DNA of 64,000 nt from Pseudomonas lini (lineage in GTDB: Bacteria; Pseudomonadota; Gammaproteobacteria; Pseudomonadales; Pseudomonadaceae). The notes under the pieces were generated by a model that worked only from the letters and a program-made list of their open reading frames with translations, did not search any database and was not told the origin of the DNA. The translations under genes and the position numbers were made by a program. Positions 44,627 through 52,958 of this stretch are shown here, piece after piece. Numbering within the stretch: the stretch's first letter is position 1; each line of letters starts with the position of its first letter. The stretch is from the NCBI RefSeq assembly GCF_030812475.1, contig NZ_JAUSSR010000011.1, positions 62,001-126,000 on the forward strand, in the 5' to 3' direction.

Positions 44627-45808
44627 TTACCGCTCGATCAGCGCAATGCGCTTGTTGTACCAGTTCATCAGCAGGGAAATGCTGATACTGATCGCCAGGT
44701 ACACACTCATGGTGATCGCAATCACCTCGATCGCCTGCCCGGTCTGGTTCAGTACCGTGCCGGCAAACAGCGAGACCATCTCCGGATAACCGATACCGGC
44801 CGCCAGCGAGGAGTTCTTCGCCAGGTTCAGGTATTGGCTGGTCAGCGGCGGAATGATCACGCGCAGGGCTTGCGGGATGATCACTTTGCGCAGGGTCGGA
44901 CCGTTGCGCAGACCCAGCGAGTGCGCCGCTTCGGTCTGGCCGTGGCTGACCGACTTGATGCCCGAACGCACGATCTCGGCGATGAACGCCGCGGTGTATA
45001 CGGTCAGGGCCAGGGTCAGCGCCAGCAGTTCCGGGATCAGCACCCAGCCGCCGACGAAGTTGAAGCCCTTGAGCTGCGGCATTTCCCAATGCACCGGCGC
45101 ACCGAAGATCAATGCGCACAGCGCCGGGATCAGCAGAAACAGCGCCAGGCTGGCCCAGAACTTGTGGAATGGCACGCCGGTCGCTTCGAAGCGTTTGGTG
45201 GCCCATCGGTTCACAAGCACGATGGCGACAATGGCCACGCCAATGCTCGCCACAAATGGCCAGAAACCGTCCGCCGCCAATGCCGCCGGCATGTTCAGGC
45301 CGCGACTGCTGACAAAGAAGGTGTCGCCGAAGTTATGGCTGTTGCGCGGCCCCGGCATGGTCAGGAAGACCGCGAAGTACCAGAACAGGATCTGCAGCAG
45401 CGGCGGAATGTTACGGAAAACTTCGACATACACCGTCGCCAGCTTGGCAATGATCCAGTTTTTCGACAGCCGCGACACACCGACGATGAACCCGAGGATC
45501 GTCGCCAGGATCACGCCGATGAAGGTCACCAGCAGCGTATTGAGCAGGCCGATGACAAACACCCGGGCATAGCTGTCCGATTCGGTGTAGTCGATCAGGT
45601 GTTGAGCGATACCGAAACCGGCACTGCGCTCCAGGAAGCTGAAACCGGAGGTAATGCCCCGGTGCTCAAGGTTGGTCTGCGTATTGTCGAACAGGTACCA
45701 GCCCATCGAGACCACCGCCACAATGGTGATGATCTGAAATAGCCACGCACGCACTTTTGGATCGCTGAGGCTCAGCCTCTGCTTTGGTGCGCCGATTGAA
45801 TTTTGCAT
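44627..45808 (-). CDS. aapQ: general L-amino acid ABC transporter permease AapQ
   Basis: A 393-residue membrane subunit, partner of AapM. The family stretch KLATVYVEVFRNIPPLLQILFWYFAVFLTMPGPRN and the EAA-type motif AAHSLGLRNGPTLRKVIIPQALRVIIPPLTSQYLN are present. It is separated from aapJ by a 65-base gap that holds a hairpin. Confidence 0.95.
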   Translation of the reverse strand: MQNSIGAPKQRLSLSDPKVRAWLFQIITIVAVVSMGWYLFDNTQTNLEHRGITSGFSFLERSAGFGIAQHLIDYTESDSYARVFVIGLLNTLLVTFIGVILATILGFIVGVSRLSKNWIIAKLATVYVEVFRNIPPLLQILFWYFAVFLTMPGPRNSHNFGDTFFVSSRGLNMPAALAADGFWPFVASIGVAIVAIVLVNRWATKRFEATGVPFHKFWASLALFLLIPALCALIFGAPVHWEMPQLKGFNFVGGWVLIPELLALTLALTVYTAAFIAEIVRSGIKSVSHGQTEAAHSLGLRNGPTLRKVIIPQALRVIIPPLTSQYLNLAKNSSLAAGIGYPEMVSLFAGTVLNQTGQAIEVIAITMSVYLAISISISLLMNWYNKRIALIER

Positions 45809-45837
45809 GAAGTGCCCCGCAAAGAATGGAACAGAAC

Positions 45838-45866
45838 ATCACCCGGCGGTTGGCCCACCGGGTGAT
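45838..45866 (-). other. intercistronic hairpin between aapJ and aapQ
   Basis: A 9-bp stem (ATCACCCGG / CCGGGTGAT) with an 11-base loop lies just after the aapJ stop and has no T-run. Such hairpins in binding-protein operons commonly stabilise the upstream message so that the binding protein is made in excess. Confidence 0.7.
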
Positions 45867-45873
45867 AGAACCA

Positions 45874-46902
45874 TCAGCGCACTGGTGGTGCGTATTGAAT
45901 GCCGCCGTTGTTCCACAGGGCGTTCAGCCCGCGGTCGATGGCCAGTGGCGTGCTCTTGCCGAGGTTTTTCTCGAACACTTCACCGTAGTTGCCCACTTGC
46001 TTGACGATTTGCACGACCCAGTCTTTCTTCACTTTCAGGTCTTTGCCGTATTCACCGTCAGCGCCCAGCAGACGAGCGACGTCCGGGTTCTTGGTGGCTT
46101 TGGCTTCCGCTTCGACGTTTTTCTGGGTGATGCCCATTTCTTCAGCGTTGAGCATGGCGAACAGGGTCCACTTCACAATGCTGAACCATTCTTCGTCGCC
46201 TTTACGCACGACGGGGCCCAGAGGCTCCTTGGAGATGGTTTCCGGCAGAACGACGTAGTCGGTCGGCGTGCCCAGCTTGCTGCGTTGTGCGTAGAGCTGG
46301 GATTTGTCGGACGTCAGCACGTCGCAACGACCGGATTCCAGCGACTTGGCGCTTTCATCGGAGGTGTCGAAGGTGATCGGGGTGTATTTCAGACCGTTGC
46401 CGCGGAAGTAGTCGGAAACGTTGAGTTCAGTGGTGGTACCGGCTTGAATGCAGATGGTGGCGCCGTCGAGCTCTTTGGCACTTTTCACGCCCAGCTTGTT
46501 GTTCACCAGGAAGCCGATGCCGTCGTAGTAAGTCACGCCGGCAAACACCAGGCCCATGCCCGAATCACGGGAGCTGGTCCAGGTGGTGTTGCGCGACAGC
46601 ACGTCGATTTCGCCGGACTGCAGCGCGGTGAAGCGCTCCTTGGCGTTCAGTTGGCTGAATTTGACCTTGGTCGCGTCGCCGAATACGGCAGCGGCCACAG
46701 CACGGCAGACGTCGGCGTCGATCCCGATGATCTTGCCAGTGGAGTCTGGAACCGAGAAGCCCGGCAGACCGTCACTGACACCGCACTGTACAAAACCTTT
46801 TTTCTGCACTGCATCCAGGGTCGCACCCGCCTGAGCGAACCCACTGACGCCGAGCACTGCGGCTGCAGTCACGACGGCCAGGGTGGATTTCAACATCTTC
46901 AT
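45874..46902 (-). CDS. aapJ: general L-amino acid ABC transporter binding protein AapJ
   Basis: The periplasmic receptor of the Aap system. The 342-residue precursor has a signal peptide (MKMLKSTLAVVTAAAVLGVSGFAQA, cleavage near residue 25) and the family-3 solute-binding fold: FVQCGVSDGLPGFSVPDSTGKIIGIDADVCRAVAAAVFG and CIQAGTTTELNVSDYF. It heads the operon aapJ-aapQ-aapM-aapP. Its upstream region is long (467 bases to the divergent esterase gene). Confidence 0.96.
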   Translation of the reverse strand: MKMLKSTLAVVTAAAVLGVSGFAQAGATLDAVQKKGFVQCGVSDGLPGFSVPDSTGKIIGIDADVCRAVAAAVFGDATKVKFSQLNAKERFTALQSGEIDVLSRNTTWTSSRDSGMGLVFAGVTYYDGIGFLVNNKLGVKSAKELDGATICIQAGTTTELNVSDYFRGNGLKYTPITFDTSDESAKSLESGRCDVLTSDKSQLYAQRSKLGTPTDYVVLPETISKEPLGPVVRKGDEEWFSIVKWTLFAMLNAEEMGITQKNVEAEAKATKNPDVARLLGADGEYGKDLKVKKDWVVQIVKQVGNYGEVFEKNLGKSTPLAIDRGLNALWNNGGIQYAPPVR

Positions 46903-47369
46903 TCAAACCTCCAGTTTTGCTCTTGTTGTGTCGGAGCGTAAGTCCTGTCGCACCCTTGTGAGGCGTTGTAGACCCGTGTTGGCTTTTTTTGGGGTCAAGC
47001 GACGTCGGACCTGCGCCATGAGTCTAGTAGGAGAAAATCCACATCATGGACCTCTCACTTCTCACCAATCGGCCGAACGGGCTGTAGCCCTTTCACGTTC
47101 GCGAAGCCCGTAGCGGCCACTGGCGAACATCCATCACCGGATTTTTTGCTCTCCCACAGCCAGCAGTACACTGATAGTGTTACCGCCAGGCGCGGGATCG
47201 GTTGCACCGGTTCCCCATAGCAAAGCCCGTACCAGAGCGCTCGAGAAAGCGCTTCAGCGACAGGTCAATAGCAAAACTTGTAGCCTTGCGACATCTTCTT
47301 AACTGATCAACCAGACGCGCCCCCGGATCTCGCACTGATCGAGAGCGCACGCACATATATGGAGCACCC
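46903..47369. other. 467-base gap between divergent aapJ and esterase genes
   Basis: No gene is supported. The aapJ promoter should lie in the left part and the esterase promoter in the right. Small inverted repeats are seen at 47079-47090 (GGGCT-GT-AGCCC), 47096-47127 (GTTCGC ... GCGAAC) and about 47237-47253 (GCGCT ... AGCGC). No convincing sigma54 or sigma70 pair was found, and no sRNA could be demonstrated. Confidence 0.5.
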
Positions 47370-48026
47370 ATGACCGAGCCCTTGATTCTTGAACCCGTCA
47401 AGCCCGCAGACGCGTGCGTTATCTGGCTGCACGGCCTGGGCGCCGACCGCTATGACTTCCTGCCGGTGGCCGAAGCGCTTCAGGAAGTACTGCTGAGCAC
47501 CCGCTTCGTTCTGCCCCAGGCACCGACCCGCGCCGTCACCATCAATGGCGGTTACGAGATGCCGAGCTGGTACGACATATTGGCCATGAGCCCGGCGCGC
47601 GCGATCAGCCGCGAGCAGCTGGAAGTGTCCGCGCAACGGGTTTTTGATTTGATCGAAGAGCAGAAGGCTGGCGGAATAGACGCCTCGCGTATCTTTCTGG
47701 CCGGATTTTCCCAAGGCGGTGCCGTGGTCTTGCACACCGCGTTTGTGAAATGGCAGGGGCCGTTGGGTGGCGTACTCGCCCTCTCGACCTATGCACCGAC
47801 CTTCAACGACGAACTGGAGCTTTCCGCCAGCCAGCAGCGCATTCCCGTGCTGTCCTTGCATGGCCAGTACGATGACGTGGTGCAGAATTCCATGGGCCGG
47901 ACCGCCTACGAGCATTTGAAACAGCGTGGTGTCACCGTGACATGGCAGGAATACCCAATGGGTCACGAAGTGTTACCCGAAGAGATTCGCGACATCGGCG
48001 TGTGGCTCGCCGGGCGTTTGCGTTAA
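47370..48026 (+). CDS. alpha/beta-hydrolase carboxylesterase
   Basis: A 218-residue esterase of the carboxylesterase II/acyl-protein thioesterase family. The opening CVIWLHGLGADRYDFLPVAEAL, oxyanion region, nucleophile in GFSQGGAV (Ser near 113), the acid in GQYDDVV and His near 199 (MGHEVL) make the Ser-Asp-His triad. It closely resembles the structurally characterised esterase of P. fluorescens, as I recall. It is monocistronic upstream of rhlB. Confidence 0.93.
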   Translation: MTEPLILEPVKPADACVIWLHGLGADRYDFLPVAEALQEVLLSTRFVLPQAPTRAVTINGGYEMPSWYDILAMSPARAISREQLEVSAQRVFDLIEEQKAGGIDASRIFLAGFSQGGAVVLHTAFVKWQGPLGGVLALSTYAPTFNDELELSASQQRIPVLSLHGQYDDVVQNSMGRTAYEHLKQRGVTVTWQEYPMGHEVLPEEIRDIGVWLAGRLR

Positions 48027-48124
48027 CCGTTCATGTGAAAAGCAGCCCATTGATCCATCCCCCTACGCCGCGCCTGATTCTTGCATTACACTGGCCGGCG
48101 TATATTCCTTAATCAATTGATGAG

Positions 48125-49612
48125 ATGACCGTGCTCAAAGCACTCAAGAAAATGTTCGGTAAAAGCGAGACTGAGCAACTCGCGCCAGTCTCCAGCGCTC
48201 CGTCTCACCTCCCCAGCCACCGCACCGACGGTCATCAGCCTGGCCGGACCGCAGCCGCAGCGGTACCGAAGCACGCGCCGATGCCCACGCCGGCCGTCCA
48301 ACCCGCCCCGGCCGTCGATGCCGAAGAACCGCTCAGCGAAGCCGCGAAACCTGCAAAACCACGTCGCGAACCCAAGCCGAAAGCACCGGTCATCCCCTGG
48401 AAACTCGAAGACTTCGCCGTCGAACCCCAGGAAGGCAAAACCCGCTTCCACGATTTCAAACTCGCCCCCGAACTGATGCATGCCATCCAGGACCTGGGCT
48501 TCCCGTATTGCACGCCGATCCAGGCGCAGGTACTGGGCTTTACCCTCGCAGGCAAAGACGCCATCGGTCGCGCCCAGACCGGCACAGGCAAAACCGCCGC
48601 GTTCCTGATTTCGATCATCACCCAGTTGCTGCAGACCCCGCCGCCGAAAGAGCGCTACATGGGTGAGCCGCGGGCGCTGATCATCGCGCCGACCCGGGAA
48701 CTGGTGGTGCAGATCGCCAAGGACGCAGCCGACCTGACCAAATACACCGGCCTCAACGTCATGACGTTCGTGGGCGGCATGGACTTCGACAAGCAGCTCA
48801 AGCATCTCGAAGCCCGTCATTGCGACATCCTCGTCGCCACTCCGGGCCGTTTGCTGGACTTCAACCAGCGCGGCGACGTGCACCTGGACATGGTCGAAGT
48901 CATGGTCCTGGATGAAGCCGACCGGATGCTCGACATGGGTTTCATCCCACAAGTGCGTCAGATCATTCGCCAGACTCCGCCGAAGAACGAACGCCAGACG
49001 CTGCTGTTCTCCGCGACCTTCACCGAAGACGTGATGAACCTGGCCAAGCAATGGACCACCGACCCATCGATCGTCGAGATCGAGTCGCAGAACGTGGCCA
49101 GCGAAAACGTCGAACAGCACATCTACGCCGTAGCCGGTGCCGACAAGTACAAACTGCTCTACAACCTGGTCAACGACAACGGTTGGGAGCGGGTGATGGT
49201 GTTCGCCAACCGCAAGGATGAAGTGCGACGCATCGAAGAGCGCCTGGTGCGCGATGGCGTCAATGCCGCGCAGTTGTCCGGCGATGTGCCGCAGCACAAG
49301 CGCATCAAGACCCTGGAAGGCTTCCGCGAAGGCAAGATCCGCGTGCTGGTCGCCACCGACGTGGCCGGTCGCGGCATTCACATCGACGGCATCAGCCATG
49401 TGATCAACTTCACCTTGCCGGAAGTCCCGGACGACTACGTGCACCGCATCGGCCGTACCGGTCGGGCCGGCGCCGAGGGTGTCTCCATCAGTTTTGCCGG
49501 TGAAGACGACTCCTACCAGCTGCCGTCCATCGAGGCGCTGCTGGGCCGCAAGATCAGCTGTGAAACGCCACCGACGCATCTGCTGCGAGCGGTAGAGCGC
49601 AAGCGTCAGTAA
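48125..49612 (+). CDS. rhlB: ATP-dependent RNA helicase RhlB
   Basis: DEAD-box helicase that works with the RNase E degradosome. The 495-residue protein has a Pseudomonas-type N-terminal extension of about 100 residues, rich in Pro, Ala and Lys and probably disordered. The core follows: Q-motif (FPYCTPIQAQ), motif I AQTGTGKTAA, motif II DEAD (LDEADRML), motif III SATF, and motif VI HRIGRTGRAG. The tail is short. It starts about 100 bases after the esterase gene and ends in a terminator. Confidence 0.95.
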   Translation: MTVLKALKKMFGKSETEQLAPVSSAPSHLPSHRTDGHQPGRTAAAAVPKHAPMPTPAVQPAPAVDAEEPLSEAAKPAKPRREPKPKAPVIPWKLEDFAVEPQEGKTRFHDFKLAPELMHAIQDLGFPYCTPIQAQVLGFTLAGKDAIGRAQTGTGKTAAFLISIITQLLQTPPPKERYMGEPRALIIAPTRELVVQIAKDAADLTKYTGLNVMTFVGGMDFDKQLKHLEARHCDILVATPGRLLDFNQRGDVHLDMVEVMVLDEADRMLDMGFIPQVRQIIRQTPPKNERQTLLFSATFTEDVMNLAKQWTTDPSIVEIESQNVASENVEQHIYAVAGADKYKLLYNLVNDNGWERVMVFANRKDEVRRIEERLVRDGVNAAQLSGDVPQHKRIKTLEGFREGKIRVLVATDVAGRGIHIDGISHVINFTLPEVPDDYVHRIGRTGRAGAEGVSISFAGEDDSYQLPSIEALLGRKISCETPPTHLLRAVERKRQ

Positions 49613-49625
49613 CTGCGGCGCATTG

Positions 49626-49663
49626 AAAAAAGGCGCAGCCGGAAACGGACTGCGCTTTTTTTT
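49626..49663 (+). terminator. rhlB terminator
   Basis: A hairpin (AAAAAGGCGCAG ... CTGCGCTTTTTT, one mismatch) with a T-run starts 13 bases after the rhlB stop. Confidence 0.88.
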
Positions 49664-49677
49664 CGTCCCGAAATCAC

Positions 49678-49793
49678 TGTAGGAGCGAGCTTGCTCCGGG
49701 CGGCGTTCCGACGATGGTCGTGAACGATAACGCGTAAAACCAGATGCCCCTCCGCGTCCTTGAGTTTTTCGCGAGCAAGCTCGCTCCTACAAA
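49678..49793. repeat. REP pair with CGTCGG-type extension, before dauB
   Basis: TGTAGGAGCGAGCTTGCTCC at the left runs directly into GGGCGGCGTTCCGACGA. The right unit GCGAGCAAGCTCGCTCCTAC is standard. It lies between the rhlB terminator and the dauB promoter region. Confidence 0.9.
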
Positions 49794-49818
49794 AGGCGCT
49801 TGCTCGATACAACTAAAA

Positions 49819-49831
49819 GTCCATAATGGAC
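49819..49831 (+). promoter_or_regulatory. candidate operator upstream of dauB
   Basis: A perfect 13-base palindrome (GTCCAT-A-ATGGAC) lies 29 bases before the dauB ATG, in an AT-rich stretch likely to contain the promoter. It is a natural candidate site for DauR, encoded two genes downstream. Confidence 0.5.
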
Positions 49832-49860
49832 AAATTAGTTTATCCACTGCGGAGCCTGCC

Positions 49861-50808
49861 ATGTCTAGTACGCCTTACGTGATCACCCAACATCAGGCCC
49901 GCGAACTGCTGGCACAGGTCGACGTGCCACAGATCCTGCGTAAATTGTTTCGCGACCTGGCCGCCGGGCAAGCGGTGCAGCCGGCGCAGCAACTGGTGGA
50001 GTTTCCCCAGGGTGCCGGCGACTTCATCAACTATCTGGGCGTGCTGGCGGAAGATAGCGTTTACGGGGTCAAGACTTCGCCTTACATCGTGCGTGAACAA
50101 GGTCCGCTGGTGACAGCCTGGACACTGTTGATGTCGATGCAGACCGGCCAGCCATTGCTGCTGTGCGATGCCGGCGAACTGACCACTGCCCGCACTGCGG
50201 CGACGACAGCCGTGGCGGTTGATGCCCTCGCGCCGCCCAAGGCGCAGCGCCTGGCGATTATCGGCAGCGGCAAGGTGGCCCAGGCGCATCTGCACTACGT
50301 CAAGGGCCTGCGCGACTGGCAGAGCATCAGCCTCTACTCGCCGAGCCTGGGCGGCAAGAACGCCGAAGCATTGGCATCGCTGCGCGCCCTCGACCCGCGG
50401 CTGACTGTCGTCGACAGTCGCGAAGCGGCCGTCCGGGACGCCGATGTCATCCTGCTCTGCACCTCGTCTGCAGGTCCGGTGATCGATCCTGGCGAGTTGA
50501 GCAAGCCGGCGCTGATCACTTCGATCAGCACCAACGCCCCACGCGCGCACGAAGTGCCGCCGCAGAGCCTCAATGACATGCAAGTGTTCTGCGACTATCG
50601 CCTGACCACGCCGGGGGCTGCCGGCGAGATGCTGATTGCCGGTGAACGGCATGGCTGGGACAAGCGCGCGATTGTCGGCGACCTGCCCGATCTGCTCAGC
50701 GGAAAAGTCCAGCGCCCGGACTACGACCGGCATGTGTTCTTCCGCTCCATTGGCCTGGGCCTGGAAGACATTGCGCTGGCTAACGCCATCTACCACCTGC
50801 ATCCCTAA
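49861..50808 (+). CDS. dauB: L-arginine dehydrogenase DauB (ornithine cyclodeaminase family)
   Basis: In P. aeruginosa DauB reductively aminates 2-ketoarginine to L-arginine with NAD(P)H, completing racemisation of D-arginine. The 315-residue protein has the OCD/mu-crystallin fold with a Rossmann site LAIIGSGKVAQAHLHYV and the substrate loop FPQGAGDFINYLGVLAED. ATG 49861 follows GGAG and the DauR candidate operator. It is followed by a REP pair, then dauA. Confidence 0.92.
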   Translation: MSSTPYVITQHQARELLAQVDVPQILRKLFRDLAAGQAVQPAQQLVEFPQGAGDFINYLGVLAEDSVYGVKTSPYIVREQGPLVTAWTLLMSMQTGQPLLLCDAGELTTARTAATTAVAVDALAPPKAQRLAIIGSGKVAQAHLHYVKGLRDWQSISLYSPSLGGKNAEALASLRALDPRLTVVDSREAAVRDADVILLCTSSAGPVIDPGELSKPALITSISTNAPRAHEVPPQSLNDMQVFCDYRLTTPGAAGEMLIAGERHGWDKRAIVGDLPDLLSGKVQRPDYDRHVFFRSIGLGLEDIALANAIYHLHP

Positions 50809-50819
50809 CACCACCAACC

Positions 50820-50910
50820 CCTGTAGGAGCCGGCTTGCTGGCGATAGCATCACCGCGGTTAACCTGGAAACCGCGGCGCCTGCATCGCCAGCAAGCCGGC
50901 TCCTACAGGG
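50820..50910. repeat. REP pair between dauB and dauA
   Basis: CTGTAGGAGCCGGCTTGCTG (50821) faces CAGCAAGCCGGCTCCTACAG ending near 50908. It splits dauB from dauA on the same strand. Confidence 0.92.
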
Positions 50911-50952
50911 GGCACCGACACCATCGGCATTTGCGCTCGACAGGAGACGTTC

Positions 50953-52080
50953 ATGAGCCAGGCAGACTACATCATCATCGGCGGCGGGATTGCCGGCGCT
51001 TCCACCGGCTTCTGGCTGTCCCGGCAAGCCCGGGTGATTGTGCTCGAGCGCGAATCCCATCCGGCCTACCATTCCACCGGACGCTCGGCTGCCTTGTTCA
51101 CCGCAGCCTATGGCACACCTCAAGTCCGAGCGTTGACCCAGGCCAGCCGTGAGTTCTTCGACGCCCCACCCGCCGGTTTCTGCGAACACCCGCTGCTGAC
51201 CCCGCGCGGCGAGATGACCGTGGATTTCACTGGTGATCCGGCTGAACTGAACAAGCAATACCTCAGTGCCAAAGCTACAGTGCCGGAGATGCAACTGCTC
51301 AACGCCGACGAAGCCTGCGCGTGCCTGCCGATCCTGCGCCGGGAAAAAGTCCACGGCGCGATCTACGACCCGACCGCCAGCGATATCGACACCGATGCCT
51401 TGCACCAGGGGTACCTGCGCGGTATCCGCCGCAATCAGGGTGAGGTGCATACCGATTGCGAAGTCCTGAGTCTGACCCGTGATGCCGAAGGCATGTGGCA
51501 GGTGCAAACCAACGGCCAGACGTTCAGCGCCCCGATCATCATCAACGCCGCAGGCGCCTGGGCCGACAAGATCGGTGAGCTGGCAGGCGCCAGGCCACTG
51601 GGCCTGCAACCGAAACGGCGCGCGGCCTTCATCTTCGCTGGTCCCGAAGGCATGGACATCCACCACTGGCCGATGCTGGTCAGTCTCGACGAATCGTTCT
51701 ACATGAAACCCGACGCCGGCATGTTCCTCGGCTCGCCGGCCAACGCCGACCCGGTGGAACCCCACGACGTTCAGCCCGAAGAGCTGGACATCGCGATGGG
51801 CATCTACCAGATCGAAGAAGCCACCACCCTGACCATCCGCCGACCGACCCGAACCTGGGCCGGCCTGCGCAGCTTCGTATCTGATGGCGATTTGCTGTCC
51901 GGCTTCGATCCGCAGGTACCCGGATTGTTCTGGGTCGCGGCACAAGGCGGCTACGGCATCCAGACCTCGCCCGCCATGGGCCAGGCGAGCGCCGCACTGG
52001 TTCGCGGTGAAGCCTTGCCCGAACAACTCACACGTTTTGGCCTGAGCGCCGCCATGCTCTCCCCCGCCCGCCTGGGCTGA
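50953..52080 (+). CDS. dauA: FAD-dependent D-arginine dehydrogenase DauA
   Basis: DauA oxidises D-arginine and other basic D-amino acids to 2-ketoarginine and ammonia. The 375-residue length equals that of the PAO1 enzyme, and the sequence closely follows it: DYIIIGGGIAGASTGFWLS (FAD site), YDPTASDIDTDALHQGYLRGIRRNQG, RRAAFIFAGPEGMDIHHWPMLVSLDESFYMKPDAGMFLGSPANADPVE and FWVAAQGGYGIQTSPAMGQASAAL. The substrate residues Tyr and Glu in its active-site lid were not checked one by one. It lies between dauB and dauR. Confidence 0.94.
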   Translation: MSQADYIIIGGGIAGASTGFWLSRQARVIVLERESHPAYHSTGRSAALFTAAYGTPQVRALTQASREFFDAPPAGFCEHPLLTPRGEMTVDFTGDPAELNKQYLSAKATVPEMQLLNADEACACLPILRREKVHGAIYDPTASDIDTDALHQGYLRGIRRNQGEVHTDCEVLSLTRDAEGMWQVQTNGQTFSAPIIINAAGAWADKIGELAGARPLGLQPKRRAAFIFAGPEGMDIHHWPMLVSLDESFYMKPDAGMFLGSPANADPVEPHDVQPEELDIAMGIYQIEEATTLTIRRPTRTWAGLRSFVSDGDLLSGFDPQVPGLFWVAAQGGYGIQTSPAMGQASAALVRGEALPEQLTRFGLSAAMLSPARLG

Positions 52081-52171
52081 GCGGCGTCCTCAGGTGACGT
52101 CTCGCCACGATTGCGGCACACTTCCAGCACCCCTCTTTCACAGGGGTGCAGATGCTGCCTGGAGCTCCATT

Positions 52172-52828
52172 ATGAACGCCCACGAACAAGATCCGGCCCT
52201 GAATGGCTCTGCGCAGTCGCGTTTGCCGCTGGACAACTTCCGGGCGATTGCCGATGCCATCGCCACGCTGTTCTTCCCTCACGCCGAAGTGGTGCTGCAC
52301 GATCTGCGCACGCAAAAGGTCGACTACATCGCCAATAACCTGTCGAAACGGGAAATCGGTGACGATTCGGCGCTGGAGGACATGCTCAGCGACGACGTCA
52401 GCGAACGCAACATCGGGCCTTACGAAAAGCTCAATTGGGATGGTCAGAAAATTCGCAGCCTCAGCAGTGTGCTGCGCGACAGCGAAGGTCATCCGCTGGC
52501 CGTGCTGTGCATCAATCTGAATATTTCGCTGTTCGAGAATGCCAAGGCGGCGCTGGATCTGTTCCTGTCGCCGAGCAAGTTGATTCCGCAACCGGATTCA
52601 CTGTTTCGCGATGACTGGCAGGAGCGGATCAATACCTTCCTCCACGCCTGGCTGCGCGAGCGCCAACTGAGCCTGAACCTGCTGACCCGCGACCACAAAC
52701 GCGAACTGGTGCTGGCCCTGCACGCCGAAGGCGCCTTCAAAGGCAAAAGTGCCTCCAACTATGTGGCGAACGTGCTGAACATGGGGCGGGCGACGGTGTA
52801 CAAGCATTTGAAGGAATTGAAGGGGTGA
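52172..52828 (+). CDS. dauR: transcriptional regulator DauR (YheO-like PAS plus HTH)
   Basis: In P. aeruginosa DauR represses the dau genes and responds to arginine-derived inducers. The 218-residue protein has a YheO-like PAS domain (about 25-135; FRAIADAIATLFFPHAEVVLHDLRTQKVDYIANNLSKREIGDDS) and a C-terminal DauR-type helix-turn-helix (FKGKSASNYVANVLNMGRATVYKHLKELKG). ATG 52172 is used because the codons from 52094 read through the intergenic region. It lies about 90 bases after dauA. Confidence 0.92.
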   Translation: MNAHEQDPALNGSAQSRLPLDNFRAIADAIATLFFPHAEVVLHDLRTQKVDYIANNLSKREIGDDSALEDMLSDDVSERNIGPYEKLNWDGQKIRSLSSVLRDSEGHPLAVLCINLNISLFENAKAALDLFLSPSKLIPQPDSLFRDDWQERINTFLHAWLRERQLSLNLLTRDHKRELVLALHAEGAFKGKSASNYVANVLNMGRATVYKHLKELKG

Positions 52829-52878
52829 TACGAACAGGCCGGTCCGCGCAGATCACGGGATTTGATGCGAATCGGAAC

Positions 52879-52948
52879 CTGTAGGAGCCGGCTTGCCGGC
52901 GAAGGCGTCTTCAAGATCGCTATCGCCGGCAAGCCGGGCGCCTACGGG
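52879..52948. repeat. REP pair between convergent dauR and hmp
   Basis: TGTAGGAGCCGGCTTGCCGG (52880) is opposed by GCCGGCAAGCCGGGCGCCTAC. The right unit is degraded (GGGCGCCTAC in place of GGCTCCTAC) and the spacing is short. Confidence 0.85.
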
Positions 52949-52958
52949 TACCCGGAGC

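Noticed and set aside
46903..47369. A possible small RNA in the aapJ-esterase gap
   Set aside because: Only short weak inverted repeats and no clear promoter-terminator pair were found.
49744..49860. An upstream extension of dauB starting at 49744
   Set aside because: It reads through a REP unit; ATG 49861 has a Shine-Dalgarno and matches the family length.
48113..52026. Long minus-strand open frames opposite rhlB and dauB-dauA
   Set aside because: They cross REP pairs and gene boundaries and have only skewed composition; the plus-strand genes have complete domain sets.
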